Below, in pieces: positions 9,439 through 18,867 of a stretch of DNA of 64,000 bases; the first letter of the stretch is position 1; the number at the start of each line of letters is the position of its first letter. The DNA comes from Pedococcus dokdonensis. Lineage in GTDB: Bacteria > Actinomycetota > Actinomycetes > Actinomycetales > Dermatophilaceae. Location of the stretch: contig NZ_LT629711.1 in assembly GCF_900104525.1 (NCBI RefSeq), positions 3,878,065 through 3,942,064 on the forward strand, read 5' to 3'. The notes beneath the pieces were generated by a model. That model was not told the origin of the DNA and did no database searches. It saw only the letters and a list, made by a program, of their open reading frames with translations. The translations under genes were made by a program, and so were the position numbers.

Positions 9439-10446
9439 TCAGCGCACGACCGACGCGGACCAGGCCTGGGGAACGAGCAGGCGGGGTCGGCCGACGCCGT
9501 CCGCGGCGACGGCATACAGGTCGGTCTCGCCACCCCGCGCCCCGGTGAGCGGCAGCCCGTAGAGCACCGTGTCGGCGTCGAGCCACTGCACCTGGTCGTC
9601 GACGCTGCGGGTCTCGGTGAGCAGCACCTCGCGGCCCGCCCCGAGGTCGAGCACGGCGATCCGCCAGCCGCCCGACGGCTGCATCCGCTTGTAGGCCACT
9701 CGGGTGCCGTCGGGCGACAGCGAGGGGCACTCGGCGCCCGACCGCACGGTGGTGACGGAGCGGCGCGCGAGCGACCCCTTCGCGAGCCAGGGTGTCCCGT
9801 CGAAGGCGACGGTGAGGTAGAAGGTGTCGTCGTCGACGAAGGTCACGCCCCAGTAGTTGCGGTCGACCGGGGTGATCCGGCGGCCCTGGTGGGTCAGCGC
9901 GAAGTCCTCGAGGTGCACCGCAGTGCCCTTGGTGAGGTCGTGGAGGTAGGTGCGCGTCGCGAAGCCCGCGCTCAGGTAGGAGTCCCCGGTGACGAAGGCG
10001 GTGGTGGCCGCGAGCCTTCCGTCGGGCGACAGCCGCGCACGACTGGGTATGCCGGGCAGGTTGCGTCGGTAGGTGACCCGGCCCGAGCGGTCCCACGCCG
10101 TGACGGAGCTGCCGAGCACGACTCCGGGCCTCGAGCGCAGGCAGAGGGTGGTGTCGCCGCGCTGGTCGACGCGTTCGCAGGCATCTGTGGTGACGGCACG
10201 GGGGCCGTCGGGGTCGGCGAGGGTCGACATCGCCACCTTGCCGAAGTCGGGGCCGAGAGCCGTGGACCGGTAGACGAGGTGCGGGACGCCCTGCACCTGG
10301 GCGAGGGAGGCGCTGGGGACGCTGGGTGCACCGGCCGGCGGCGCGGGCGGTGGCGCCTGGGCGCGCAGCACCGCGTAGGCGAAGACGCCGGCGACGGCGA
10401 GCACGACGACTGCGACGAAGATGGCCACCCGGGCGCGCTGGTTCAT
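9439..10446 (-). CDS. Membrane-anchored TolB-like beta-propeller protein
   Basis: 335-residue protein of unknown function. Residues 1-30 contain one hydrophobic segment (RVAIFVAVVVLAVAGVFAYAVL), then a Pro/Ala-rich linker (about 33-50). The rest has propeller-type repeats, with LSPDGRLAATT and SLSPDGTRVAYKR as the clearest blades. It is probably an extracytoplasmic domain tethered to the membrane. Its ATG overlaps the stop of the MFS gene (ATGA), so the two are cotranscribed and may work together. No catalytic motif is seen. Confidence 0.7.
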   Translation of the reverse strand: MNQRARVAIFVAVVVLAVAGVFAYAVLRAQAPPPAPPAGAPSVPSASLAQVQGVPHLVYRSTALGPDFGKVAMSTLADPDGPRAVTTDACERVDQRGDTTLCLRSRPGVVLGSSVTAWDRSGRVTYRRNLPGIPSRARLSPDGRLAATTAFVTGDSYLSAGFATRTYLHDLTKGTAVHLEDFALTHQGRRITPVDRNYWGVTFVDDDTFYLTVAFDGTPWLAKGSLARRSVTTVRSGAECPSLSPDGTRVAYKRMQPSGGWRIAVLDLGAGREVLLTETRSVDDQVQWLDADTVLYGLPLTGARGGETDLYAVAADGVGRPRLLVPQAWSASVVR

Positions 10447-11768
10447 CGGGTCGCTCCGGTCAGCATGGCGGGCCGCAGCACGAGCCACGCAGCCGGCACG
10501 GCGACGGCCAGCAGGGCGGCCATGAGCAGCACCGCGCGGCCCGGGCCGACGAGCGTCCAGGCCGCACCGAAGACGAGGGCCGCCCCGAGCCGGCTGAGTG
10601 CCACCGCGGACTGTGCCGTCGCGATCGCGCTGCCCCGCACCTGCGGCCGCACCACCGACGATGCCGCCGCGGCGAGCACCCCGTCGGTGGAGGCGTAGAA
10701 GGCGCCGAGCAGCAGCAGGCAGCCGGCGCCGACGACGAGCGACCCGGTCGGGCCGGACGCGCAGACGTAGGCGCCGACGAGGAAGGCGTGGCCCAGCACC
10801 ATCACGCGCCCCCGCCCGAGCCAGTCCGCGACCCGGCCGAACGGCACTGCGAGGGCGAGGTAGGCGAGGTTCGTGCCGACGAACAGCAGGGGGAACCACT
10901 GGGCGGCGAGGTCGTTGCGGTCCTGGAGCACCAGGTAGACGAACGCGTCGCTGAGGGTGAGCAGCCCGAGCAGCGCGGCGGCCGCCACCAGGCGCGCGAA
11001 GCCGGGCTGGGCGAGCATCCGCAGGGTCGGGCGCGGCTGTTCCGCGACGGTCGAGTCCGGCCCCGCCGTCGTCGCCGCGTCCGTCGCCTTGGCCGCCGCC
11101 GCCGTGGCCGCCGTGGCCGTCGTCGCCGAGGCACGGGTGGGGCGCAGGTCGGGCACCAGCAGCGCCAGCAGGGCGACCCCGATCACCGCCGCCGCCAGGG
11201 AGATGACGAAGACCAGCCGGTAGTCCTCCGGCACCGCCCACAGCGCGACGAACGCGATCAGCGGCCCGAGCATCGCCCCGGTCGTGTCGAGCGCCCGGTG
11301 CACGCCGAAGGAGCGACCCAGCGATGCGGGGTCGCTGGAGGCGGCGATCAGCACGTCGCGCGGCGCCGTCCGCAGCCCCTTGCCGAGCCGGTCGACCCCC
11401 AGGACTGCGGCGACGACTCCCGCGCCGGGCGTCCACAGCAGCACGGTGCGGGCCAGGGCCGAGAGCGAGTAGCCGGCCAGCGCCACCGGCTTGGGCCGGT
11501 CGAACCGGTCCGCCAGCCACCCGCCGAGGTAGCGCACGACCACGGAGGCCGCCGAGTAGGTGCCGTCCACCAGGCCGTAGGCCAGCGGCGACAGCCCGAG
11601 ACCGGCGGTCAGGTAGAGCGGCAGCACGGCCTGCGCGGACTCGGAGGAGATGTCGGTGACGAGGCTGACCAGCCCCAGCAGGATGACGGTGCGCGCGACC
11701 GGGCCGCGAGCTCGGCGCGAACCGGGGGCGCGGGAGGCTACCGGGCGGTGCCGGTCGGCGAGGTACAC
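10443..11768 (-). CDS. MFS transporter
   Basis: Major facilitator superfamily permease, 441 residues with about a dozen hydrophobic segments. After a basic N-terminal stretch the first helix reads VILLGLVSLVTDISSESAQ. The loop after the second helix carries the MFS-type GGWLADRFDRPKPV, and there is an Ala/Thr-rich cytoplasmic loop near the middle. A shorter start in VARTVILLG is possible. Substrate cannot be told. It is the first gene of a two-gene unit with the propeller protein. Confidence 0.85.
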   Translation of the reverse strand: MYLADRHRPVASRAPGSRRARGPVARTVILLGLVSLVTDISSESAQAVLPLYLTAGLGLSPLAYGLVDGTYSAASVVVRYLGGWLADRFDRPKPVALAGYSLSALARTVLLWTPGAGVVAAVLGVDRLGKGLRTAPRDVLIAASSDPASLGRSFGVHRALDTTGAMLGPLIAFVALWAVPEDYRLVFVISLAAAVIGVALLALLVPDLRPTRASATTATAATAAAAKATDAATTAGPDSTVAEQPRPTLRMLAQPGFARLVAAAALLGLLTLSDAFVYLVLQDRNDLAAQWFPLLFVGTNLAYLALAVPFGRVADWLGRGRVMVLGHAFLVGAYVCASGPTGSLVVGAGCLLLLGAFYASTDGVLAAAASSVVRPQVRGSAIATAQSAVALSRLGAALVFGAAWTLVGPGRAVLLMAALLAVAVPAAWLVLRPAMLTGATR

Positions 11769-11867
11769 GAGCGCCCCCTGGTGACCCGCGGGTCCGTGCG
11801 GGGTGCGCCCAGTCTACGAACCGCGCTCGCTCACGGTCCGGCGTTCGCCGAGATCAACCAGCTCGGA

Positions 11868-12374
11868 TCAGTCCTCGACGATGTGCATGGCCTGCTCCTC
11901 GGCGCTGAGCCCACCGCCGTCGCCAGGGCTGTCGGAGCTCTCCTCGCCGACCATTTCGGAGTCGACGTCCTCCCGGGCTCCCTCGTCGGGATCGGTCAGC
12001 GACCCGGCCCGCGCCGCGCCGACCTCGGCGTCGCCGAGGAAGTCGTCTGCGGCGTCGATGCTGTCGGGGTCGTCACCGCCGACGCGCGGGTCGGCGTCGA
12101 GGCCGGACTCGTTGTCGGGGGCGCCGTAGGCGGAGTCGGGGTCGGGCTCCTCCTGGCGGATCCGTTGCTCGATCGACTCCTCCTGCGCCTGCTCGGCGGC
12201 CGTCGTGCCCCACTCGGTGTTGCGCGGCTGGCTGTCCGGTGGCGACCAGGGCTCGTTGTCGCCCTCGCTGGAGTCCAGCAGCTCGTCCTGCGCGCTGCCG
12301 GCGTCCGTCGCGTCGTCGATGCTGATGCTCCCGAGGTCGTCCTCGAAGCTCTCCGTGCCGGGTTGGTCGCTCAT
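11868..12374 (-). CDS. Acidic DUF5709-type hypothetical protein
   Basis: 168-residue very acidic, low-complexity protein dominated by Asp, Glu, Ser and Gly with no hydrophobic segment. The conserved C-terminal GLSAEEQAMHIVED and the WSPPDSQP segment resemble the actinobacterial DUF5709 family, whose function is unknown. It stands alone between the MFS and aminotransferase genes, all on the minus strand. Family assignment rests on recalled C-terminal similarity. Confidence 0.7.
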   Translation of the reverse strand: MSDQPGTESFEDDLGSISIDDATDAGSAQDELLDSSEGDNEPWSPPDSQPRNTEWGTTAAEQAQEESIEQRIRQEEPDPDSAYGAPDNESGLDADPRVGGDDPDSIDAADDFLGDAEVGAARAGSLTDPDEGAREDVDSEMVGEESSDSPGDGGGLSAEEQAMHIVED

Positions 12375-12458
12375 GGCTCCACCCTGCGCGACGCGGCGGG
12401 ACCCCGCAAGGTGGGCACCCGGGATACCGACAGGCCGGTGGGCCGGGCGAGCCGGAGC

Positions 12459-13766
12459 TCAGGCGGCGCGCAGCCGCTCCGCCGCCGCGAGCAGCACGCA
12501 GGTCGCGACCGCCTCCATCGCCTCGCTCACCTGCTCGAGCGGCGGGAAGGTCGGGGCGAGGCGGATGTTGCGGTCGCGCGGGTCGTCGCCGTGCGGGAAG
12601 GACGCGCCCGCCGGGGTGAGGGCGATCCCGGCGTCCTTGGCCAGCTGCACGACTCGCGAGGCGGTGCCGTCGAGGACGTCGAGGCTGACGAAGTAGCCCC
12701 CGGTGGGGTGCGTCCAGGTGGCCACGCCGAGGCCCCCGAGCCGCTCGCTGAGGATGCGCTCCACCTCGGCGAACTTGGGCGCGATGATCTCGCGGTGCTT
12801 CACCATGTGGTCGCGCACACCCTGCGGTGACGCGAAGAACTGTGCGTGCCGCAGCTGGTTGACCTTGTCGGGTCCGATGGCGCCCTTGCCCAGGTGGTTG
12901 GTGTACCACTTCACCGTCTCGACCGACCCGGCCAGGAAGGCGACGCCGGCGCCGGCCAGCGTGATCTTCGACGTGGACGCGAACATGATCGGCCGGTGCG
13001 GGTGGCCTGACGCCGCCGCGAGGGTGAGGATGTCGGCGCTCTTGGCCTCGTCCTCGGTGAGGTGGTGGAACGCGTAGGCGTTGTCCCAGAAGATCTTGAA
13101 GTCCGGCGCCGCGGTCGGCATCGACGCGAGCCGGGCGGCGACCTCCTGCGCGACGACCGCTCCCGTGGGGTTGGCGTAGGTCGGCACCAGCCACATGCCC
13201 TTGATGCTGGGATCGCTCGCCGCGAGCCGCTCGACCTCCGCCAGGTCGGGACCGTCGTCGTGCATGGGCACGGTGACCATGTCGATGCCGAACCAGTCGA
13301 GCAGCGTGAAGTGGCGGTCGTACCCGGGGACCGGGCAGATGAAGGTGACCTTGTCCTCCTGGCCCCACGGGCGCTCGCTGTCGACGCCGCCGTGCAGCCA
13401 GAGGTCGACGAGCACCTCGCGCATCATCACCAGGCTGGAGTTGCCGCCGGCCACGACCTGCTCGGGCTCCACCCACAGGAGCTCGGCGAACATCTCGCGC
13501 AGCTCCTGGATCCCCTCGAGCCCGCCGTAGTTGCGGGTGTCGACGCCGGCCGCGTCCTTGACGCCGCGGGGCAGGGAGAGCAGCTCCTCGGAGAGGTCGA
13601 GCTGGGCGGCGGCGGGCTTGCCGCGGGTGAGGTCGAGGGACAGGCCGCGCGCCTTCAGGGCGTCGTACGCAGCCTGCTGCTCCTGCGCGAAGGCGTCGAG
13701 CTCCTCGGCGGAGCGCTCGGCGAGGGGAGTGGTGGCGGTGGCGGTCTGCTCGGTCACGTCCCCCAT
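12459..13766 (-). CDS. PLP-dependent aminotransferase, class I subfamily Ic
   Basis: Fold-type I aminotransferase, 435 residues. Substrate/PLP motifs: DLTRGKPAAAQLDLS near the N-terminus, NYGGLEGIQELR, GNSSLVMM, VPTYANPTGAVV, FWDNAYAFHHL, and the PLP lysine in STSKITLAGAGVAF. GGYFVSLD and NIRLAPTFPP close the small domain. This pattern fits the Ic aspartate-aminotransferase-like group common in Actinomycetota. Start at 13766 (MGDVTEQTATA) was chosen over a longer frame because the upstream part is repeat DNA. Confidence 0.88.
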   Translation of the reverse strand: MGDVTEQTATATTPLAERSAEELDAFAQEQQAAYDALKARGLSLDLTRGKPAAAQLDLSEELLSLPRGVKDAAGVDTRNYGGLEGIQELREMFAELLWVEPEQVVAGGNSSLVMMREVLVDLWLHGGVDSERPWGQEDKVTFICPVPGYDRHFTLLDWFGIDMVTVPMHDDGPDLAEVERLAASDPSIKGMWLVPTYANPTGAVVAQEVAARLASMPTAAPDFKIFWDNAYAFHHLTEDEAKSADILTLAAASGHPHRPIMFASTSKITLAGAGVAFLAGSVETVKWYTNHLGKGAIGPDKVNQLRHAQFFASPQGVRDHMVKHREIIAPKFAEVERILSERLGGLGVATWTHPTGGYFVSLDVLDGTASRVVQLAKDAGIALTPAGASFPHGDDPRDRNIRLAPTFPPLEQVSEAMEAVATCVLLAAAERLRAA

Positions 13767-13821
13767 CGTCCCAGAGCCCCGGTATGCCGCGCAGTCGCCG
13801 TCCGCAGCCCGGTCACCCCCG

Positions 13822-13856
13822 CGTCGCTGTCTCATGCAAAAGGCGAGATAGCGACG
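13822..13856. repeat. Dispersed hairpin repeat, single-unit copy
   Basis: Arms CGTCGCTGTCTC and GAGATAGCGACG pair at 11 of 12 positions around the loop ATGCAAAAGGC. The unit is nearly the same as each half of the 8270-8345 palindrome, showing a mobile-looking, REP-like intergenic element. Confidence 0.7.
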
Positions 13857-13881
13857 GACGGACGGGCTGACGGGTAGGCGT

Positions 13882-13953
13882 GCGGCCCCCGGGATGGGTA
13901 GGCGGGCGGCCCCCGGGATGGGTAGGCGGGCGGCCCCCGGGATGGGTAGCCGA
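13882..13953 (+). repeat. Three tandem copies of a 24-bp unit
   Basis: Unit GCGGCCCCCGGGATGGGTAG plus GCGG, at 13882, 13906 and 13930; the last copy diverges at its end (TAGCCGA). A degenerate fragment (GGGTAGGCG) precedes the array at 13872. Units are adjacent with no spacer, so this is not CRISPR. Confidence 0.85.
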
Positions 13954-14081
13954 GGTGCACCCAGATGGGCAGGAGGTACCGATGCCCGCGACCCCCGCCG
14001 CGCCGGACTCTTGGAGGGCGGCGGCAACGGGTCGCCGCAGCACCACCGATCAAGCAACAGACAAGACAAAGGAACAGTTCA

Positions 14082-14387
14082 ATGAAGCGTTTTCTGATCG
14101 AGCGTGAGATCCAGGGTGCCAGCGAGCTCACCATGGAGCAGCTGGCCGAGATCTCCCGCACCTCCAACGCCGCCGTCGCGTCCCTCGGGGTCGAGTACCA
14201 CTGGGAGCGCAGCTACGTCGCCGGAGACAAGATCTACTGCCTCCACGAGGCGCCGGACGCCGAGACCATCCGCGAGCACGCCCGTCGCGGCGGGTTCCCG
14301 TGCGAGGTCGTGGCCGAGGTCGTCGCCGAGTTCGGTCCGCACACCGCGGACGAGTTCGAACGTGAGCGAGTGGGGGCCGTGCAGTGA
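14082..14387 (+). CDS. DUF4242 family protein
   Basis: 101-residue cytoplasmic protein beginning MKRFLIEREIQGASELTMEQL. The pattern of an alpha/beta ferredoxin-like fold with YHWERSYVAGDKIYCLHEA and a following segment IREHARRGGFPCEVV is typical of DUF4242, which includes a nickel-binding Streptomyces protein. Metal binding here is inferred. It precedes the large LuxR-type regulator by 223 bases on the same strand and might be cotranscribed. Confidence 0.8.
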   Translation: MKRFLIEREIQGASELTMEQLAEISRTSNAAVASLGVEYHWERSYVAGDKIYCLHEAPDAETIREHARRGGFPCEVVAEVVAEFGPHTADEFERERVGAVQ

Positions 14388-14610
14388 TCGACGCCCAGAT
14401 GCATGTCTTCCTCACCGAAACCGTCGGCGGCGGCCGGCGGGGAGCTGTCCGGACGGTCGGTCCGCGCAGTGCCCGCCGGATCGTCCTCGACGTCCGTCGC
14501 CGTCGCCGGAGCGAGAACCGGTGACCCCCCTCACTGCCCTCGGGGCGCCGCCACGCCCCGGGGGCGGTGAGGTCTTCCGGGACCCGGCCCCCGGCTCGTA
14601 CCCTGTCGGG

Positions 14611-17178
14611 GTGGAGCTCGTGGAACGGGAACCGCAGCTGGAGCAGCTCCGCACGGCGCTCCAGCGCAGCCACGACCAGGGGTGCGTCGTCGCCGTGGCC
14701 GGGGAGGCCGGGGCAGGCAAGTCCGCGCTGGTCAGGGTCGCCACCACGGGGCAGCAGTGGACCCGGGTCGCGCGTGGGCTCTGCGACCCGCTGGAGACAC
14801 CACGACCGCTCGGGCCGGTGCGCGACCTGCTCGCCGACCTCGGGGCGCCTGTCGGGGCCGACGCCGGCTCCCCGGTGCCCGTGGCCGAGCGGCTGATCGA
14901 GGCGGTCGGGACCGAACCGACCACCTTCGTCATCGAGGACGCGCAGTGGGTCGACGAGGCGTCCGTGGAGGTGCTGCGCTTCCTGGCGCGCCGGGTCGAG
15001 ACGTTGCCGTTGGTCGTCCTGCTCACCTACCGCGATGGCGAGATCGGCCCGGACCATGCCCTGCGGCCGCTGCTCGGTGACCTCGCCCGGCTCGAGGCGG
15101 GCCGCACCATCGTGCTCCAGGGCCTGTCCATCGGCGCCATCCGGACCGTCCTGGACGGCACGGGGATCGACGCCCCCTCGGTGCTCGCGCTCACTGCCGG
15201 GAACCCGTTCTTCGTGACCGAGATCGCCCGGCACCCGACCGAGGCCCTGCCTGCGTCGGTCCGCGACGCGGTGCTCGCCAGCACCAGTGCGGTCGACGCC
15301 GCAGACCTGGAGGCGCTGCAGGTCATCGCCACCGCCCCCGACTCCCTCGACGACCGGCTGCTGCCGGCCCTCGAGATCGACGTGCCCCAGCTCCGCCGGC
15401 TGGAGGCCACCGGGCTGCTCGTCCGGTCGCGCCGCGGCGTGGGCTTCCGGCACGAGCTGGCCCGGCGAGCCGTCGAGGACTCGATTCCGGCCGGTGTGGC
15501 TGCTTCCCTGCACACGCGGATGCTCGACGCGCTGGAGGAGCTCGCCGCGGACCCGGCCGTGCTCGCCCACCACGCGCACGCCGCAGGCGACCACGAACGC
15601 ACCCGGAGGTTCGCTGACCGGGCCGCCGCCGAGGCGGGGCAGGCGGGGTCGCACCGGGAGGCCGCCGCGTTCCTGGAGCTCGCCCTCGCCCATCCCGGAG
15701 GTGACCCGGGGGAGCGGGCCGCCCTGCTGGAGCGGCTGAGCTTCCAGCAGTACATGGTGAGCCGGCTGCCCGATGCCGTCGACTCGATCACCGAGGCGGC
15801 GCGGCTCTGGGCGGAGGCCCGGGACGACGACGGCGTCGCGGCGGCGCACAGCCGTCGTGCCCTGGTCGAGTACTACTCCGCCCGCAGGGCCGCGGCCGAG
15901 CGGCACATCGGGCTGGCGCTCGACCACCGTGACGCCCCGGCCTACGGCGCCGCCCGGTCGCTCGAGATGCTGCTGGCGTTCCGGCGCAACGACGCCGAGG
16001 CGACCGCGCTCGGCCGCGTCGAGACCCGCACCCTGGCCGTCGAGCGGGCGGACGACGAGCTGCTCGTGCGCTCGGAGATCCTCGGGACCGCCGGAGACGT
16101 CTTGATGGGGGACGACCCGGCCGCGCGGGAGCGGCTGCTCACGCTCGTCCACGACGCCGCCGCCCGGCTGTTCGACGAGACGGCTTCGACCGGGTGGTCG
16201 CAGCTCGCCGCCATCGACGTCGAGCAGCGGCGGTTCCGCGACGCCGAGAGCCTGCTGTCGCATTCGCTGCCCTTCACGGTCGACCGCGACATCCCGATCT
16301 GCGAGCAGTGGCAGACCGGGGTGCGGTCCCGCCTGCAGTTCGAGCGCGGCCACTGGGAGGCCGGGCTCGAGGATGCGCGGACCGTGCTCGACGGTGGGGC
16401 GCCGATCGCGAGCCTCTGGCCGCACCTGGTCGCTGCACTCGTCACCGTGCGTCGCGGCGAGCCGGAGGGCGACGACGGCAGCGAGCACCTCGCGCACGCC
16501 GTTGCGCTGGCCGACCTGATGGACGAGCCGCTCGCCCGCCTGGCCGTGATGGCCGCGCTCGCGGAGCGGGCCTGGCTGCTCGACGTCGACGACCCCCGGC
16601 TCGCCGACGCCGGACGGCTGCTCGACGAGGTGGGCGGGCTGCCGGGCGTGCAGTGGTCCACCGGGCGCCTCGCCGTGTGGCTGCAGCGGCTCGGCGGCGA
16701 GCACGCACCGGCCGCGCTCGCGGCCGGCACCGTCGCCGAGCCCAGCGCGCTGGAGCTGGCCGGCCGGTTCGACGAGGCGGCCGCCCGGTGGACCGAGCTG
16801 GGGGCGCCCTACGAAGCGGCCCTCGCCCGCATCGGATCCTCCGACGAGCAGGTGGCCGTCGCCGCCGTGTCCGACCTCGAGACGATGGGAGCGTGGGCGG
16901 CCGCGGAGCGGGCCAGGGGCGCCTTGCGCCAGCGAGGGGTGAGCCGCGTGCCGGCCCGGCGCCGTGCCACCACCGTGGCCAACCCGTCGGGCCTGACCTC
17001 CCGCCAGCTCGACGTGGCTCGCCTGGTGGCCCTGGGCCTGACCAACGCCGAGCTGGCCCAGAAGCTGTTCATCTCCCCCCGCACCGCCGACCACCACGTC
17101 TCGGCCGTGCTGACCAAGCTCGGGCTCGGCACCCGCCGCGAGGTGGTGCGGCGGGCCACCGAGCTGGGGCTCGTGTGA
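14611..17178 (+). CDS. Large ATP-binding LuxR-family (LAL) transcriptional regulator
   Basis: 855-residue regulator. N-terminal AAA/NACHT-like ATPase: Walker A GEAGAGKS at residues 31-38 and Walker B-like TTFVIEDAQWVDEAS about 105-120. A long helical, TPR-like central region follows. The C-terminal LuxR helix-turn-helix (about 793-855) includes GLTSRQLDVARLVALGLTNA and FISPRTADHHVSAVLTKLGL. GTG at 14611 starts VELVEREPQLEQL, typical for the family; the open frame extends further upstream but lacks family character. The signal sensed is unknown. Confidence 0.88.
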   Translation: MELVEREPQLEQLRTALQRSHDQGCVVAVAGEAGAGKSALVRVATTGQQWTRVARGLCDPLETPRPLGPVRDLLADLGAPVGADAGSPVPVAERLIEAVGTEPTTFVIEDAQWVDEASVEVLRFLARRVETLPLVVLLTYRDGEIGPDHALRPLLGDLARLEAGRTIVLQGLSIGAIRTVLDGTGIDAPSVLALTAGNPFFVTEIARHPTEALPASVRDAVLASTSAVDAADLEALQVIATAPDSLDDRLLPALEIDVPQLRRLEATGLLVRSRRGVGFRHELARRAVEDSIPAGVAASLHTRMLDALEELAADPAVLAHHAHAAGDHERTRRFADRAAAEAGQAGSHREAAAFLELALAHPGGDPGERAALLERLSFQQYMVSRLPDAVDSITEAARLWAEARDDDGVAAAHSRRALVEYYSARRAAAERHIGLALDHRDAPAYGAARSLEMLLAFRRNDAEATALGRVETRTLAVERADDELLVRSEILGTAGDVLMGDDPAARERLLTLVHDAAARLFDETASTGWSQLAAIDVEQRRFRDAESLLSHSLPFTVDRDIPICEQWQTGVRSRLQFERGHWEAGLEDARTVLDGGAPIASLWPHLVAALVTVRRGEPEGDDGSEHLAHAVALADLMDEPLARLAVMAALAERAWLLDVDDPRLADAGRLLDEVGGLPGVQWSTGRLAVWLQRLGGEHAPAALAAGTVAEPSALELAGRFDEAAARWTELGAPYEAALARIGSSDEQVAVAAVSDLETMGAWAAAERARGALRQRGVSRVPARRRATTVANPSGLTSRQLDVARLVALGLTNAELAQKLFISPRTADHHVSAVLTKLGLGTRREVVRRATELGLV

Positions 17179-17342
17179 CCGGTATGCCCTGTGGTGCGGC
17201 GAACGAGCGCCCGGCGAGTTCGCGTTCGGCCGGTCGCCTCACGTATGCTTCTTGCTCGGTTGACTCTGGCCATGCTTCCGGCATGCCCACGCACAGGTCG
17301 GACCAACCTCCCGGAACCCTCCGCCCCCGCGGTGAGTTCCGT

Positions 17343-17415
17343 AGGGCAGTGGCTCAATTGGTAGAGCTCCGGTCTCCAAAACCGGCGGTTGGGGGTTCGA
17401 GTCCCTCCTGCCCTG
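17343..17415 (+). tRNA. tRNA-Trp (anticodon CCA)
   Basis: Acceptor AGGGCAG pairs with CTGCCCT, D-stem GCTC/GAGC, anticodon stem CCGGT/ACCGG with loop CTCCAAA giving CCA, T-stem GGGGG/CCCTC around TTCGAGT. Discriminator base is G, as expected for Trp. Location directly before secE is conserved in Actinomycetota. Confidence 0.97.
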
Positions 17416-17474
17416 CGTAGCAGGACCTGTGACCGGACCCGGTCGCGGCGAAGGTGGATGAAAGCAGAGGCATC

Positions 17475-17744
17475 GTGACGGACGTGAGCGCGGGCACCCG
17501 CGGCTCTGGTCGCACCGGTCGCAAGAGCGACAAGGGCGGCAACCCCATCTCGCGGTTCTTCCGCTCGCTGTCCCTGTTCGTCAGCCAGATCCTCGACGAG
17601 CTGCGCAAGGTCGTGCGGCCGACGCGCTCGGAGCTGATCAACTACACGATCGTCGTGATCGTCTTCGTGACCTTCGTGATGGCGCTGGTCTCGGCGGTCG
17701 ACTACGGGTTCACCAAGCTCGTCCTGTGGGTCTTCGGCGGCTGA
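17475..17744 (+). CDS. secE: Preprotein translocase subunit SecE
   Basis: Small essential subunit of the SecYEG channel in the cytoplasmic membrane, 89 residues. A polar basic N-terminus (about 1-30) is followed by the amphipathic helix RFFRSLSLFVSQILDELRKV, the conserved VVRPTRSELINYT hinge and one transmembrane helix (IVVIVFVTFVMALVSAV). GTG at 17475 is preferred because AGAGG lies five bases upstream; an in-frame GTG at 17454 would add seven residues. It is in the order tRNA-Trp, secE, nusG. Confidence 0.95.
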   Translation: MTDVSAGTRGSGRTGRKSDKGGNPISRFFRSLSLFVSQILDELRKVVRPTRSELINYTIVVIVFVTFVMALVSAVDYGFTKLVLWVFGG

Positions 17745-17809
17745 CCGCCGCCCTCCCGCAGTCATCCCGGGGTCACCCGGCGAACACCAGAAGGAAGTAG
17801 GTCATCAGC

Positions 17810-18778
17810 GTGTCCGACCAGTGGACCGAGAACGCCGAGCCCGGCACCGACGAGGTGTCGGTCGACGGTGCTGCCGCCGAGCTCGAGACCAGTGAGACCC
17901 CGGCGCAGGAGACCTCTGTCGAGGACAGCGTCGTGGACGAGACCGACACCGAGGCCACCGTCGCGGACGAGACCGACACCGACGAGACCGACACCGACGA
18001 GGTGGAGGTCGAGCGCGACGAGACCGACGTCGACGGCCAGGTGCACCAGCCGTCCGTGTCGACCCTGACCTTCTCCGACGACGAGGCCGAAGCCGGCACC
18101 GACGACTCCGCCGAGGCCTCCGCGGCCGCCGACGAGACGGCCGACGCCGACGTCGACGCGCCCGCGGGTGACCCGGTGCAGGAGTTCAAGGACGCCCTGG
18201 CCGCCAAGTTCGGTGACTGGTACGTCGTGCACTCCTACGCGGGCTATGAGAACCGCGTGAAGGCCAACCTCGAGAACCGGACGACCTCCCTCAACATGGA
18301 GGACTACATCTTCGAGGCCGAGGTGCCGATGGAAGAGGTCACCGAGATCAAGAACGGCCAGAAGAAGCTGGTCCGTCGGGTCCGGATGCCCGGTTACGTG
18401 CTGGTCCGCATGGACCTCACCGACGAGTCGTGGGGCGCCGTGCGGCACACGCCGGGGGTCACCGGCTTCGTCGGCAACGCCCACCAGCCGGTGCCGCTGA
18501 GCCTCGACGAGGTCTTCACCATGCTGGCCCCGGCCGACCTCGGGAGCCCGGCCGCGGCCGGTGCGGCCCAGGGTGGCACCTCGGGCAAGCCCAAGGAGGT
18601 CGCGGTCGTCGACTTCGAGGTCGGCGAGTCCGTCACCGTCATGGAGGGCCCGTTCGAGACCCTTCCCGCGACGATCTCCGAGATCAACCCCGACACCCAG
18701 AAGCTCAAGGTGCTCGTCTCCATCTTCGGCCGGGAGACCCCGGTCGAGCTGTCGTTCAACCAGGTCGCCAAGATCTGA
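17810..18778 (+). CDS. nusG: Transcription termination/antitermination protein NusG
   Basis: Elongation factor binding RNA polymerase and, in many bacteria, Rho or S10. The NGN domain starts at [14 protein letters not shown] (about residue 137) and includes [15 protein letters not shown]; the KOW domain occupies about 265-322 ([19 protein letters not shown]). The first ~135 residues are a Glu/Asp/Thr-rich extension with repeated DETDTDE, longer than in most NusG proteins but of a kind seen in actinobacteria. GTG start follows AGGAAG. Confidence 0.95.
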   Translation: MSDQWTENAEPGTDEVSVDGAAAELETSETPAQETSVEDSVVDETDTEATVADETDTDETDTDEVEVERDETDVDGQVHQPSVSTLTFSDDEAEAGTDDSAEASAAADETADADVDAPAGDPVQEFKDALAAKFGDWYVVHSYAGYENRVKANLENRTTSLNMEDYIFEAEVPMEEVTEIKNGQKKLVRRVRMPGYVLVRMDLTDESWGAVRHTPGVTGFVGNAHQPVPLSLDEVFTMLAPADLGSPAAAGAAQGGTSGKPKEVAVVDFEVGESVTVMEGPFETLPATISEINPDTQKLKVLVSIFGRETPVELSFNQVAKI

Positions 18779-18867
18779 TCGCACGGCAGCACCTGTTCCC
18801 GGCACCCCGGGAGCATGCAACCGGGTCATCGCCCACGGCGTAGGCCCACCACCCAGAAGGAACAGCA

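Larger units (their letters stand above)
13767..14081. other. Intergenic region rich in repeats
   Basis: No convincing gene. It holds a GTATGCCG octamer (13782-13789), a dispersed hairpin repeat (13822-13856) and a 24-bp tandem array (13882-13953). The last ~100 bases must hold the promoter and ribosome site (AAAGGAAC, near 14068) for the DUF4242 gene. Confidence 0.7.

Noticed and set aside
11769..11867. Gene in the gap between the MFS and DUF5709 genes
   Set aside because: Only 99 bases, no start with a ribosome site and no conserved peptide; taken as a promoter region.
13882..13953. CRISPR array
   Set aside because: Three adjacent 24-bp units without spacers and no cas genes; this is a tandem repeat.
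14384..14524. 46-codon frame overlapping the DUF4242 stop (starts VIDAQMHVFLTETVGG)
   Set aside because: Overlap and GTG start are suggestive of coupling, but the latter half is Arg-rich composition typical of random GC-rich frames and no family is recognised.
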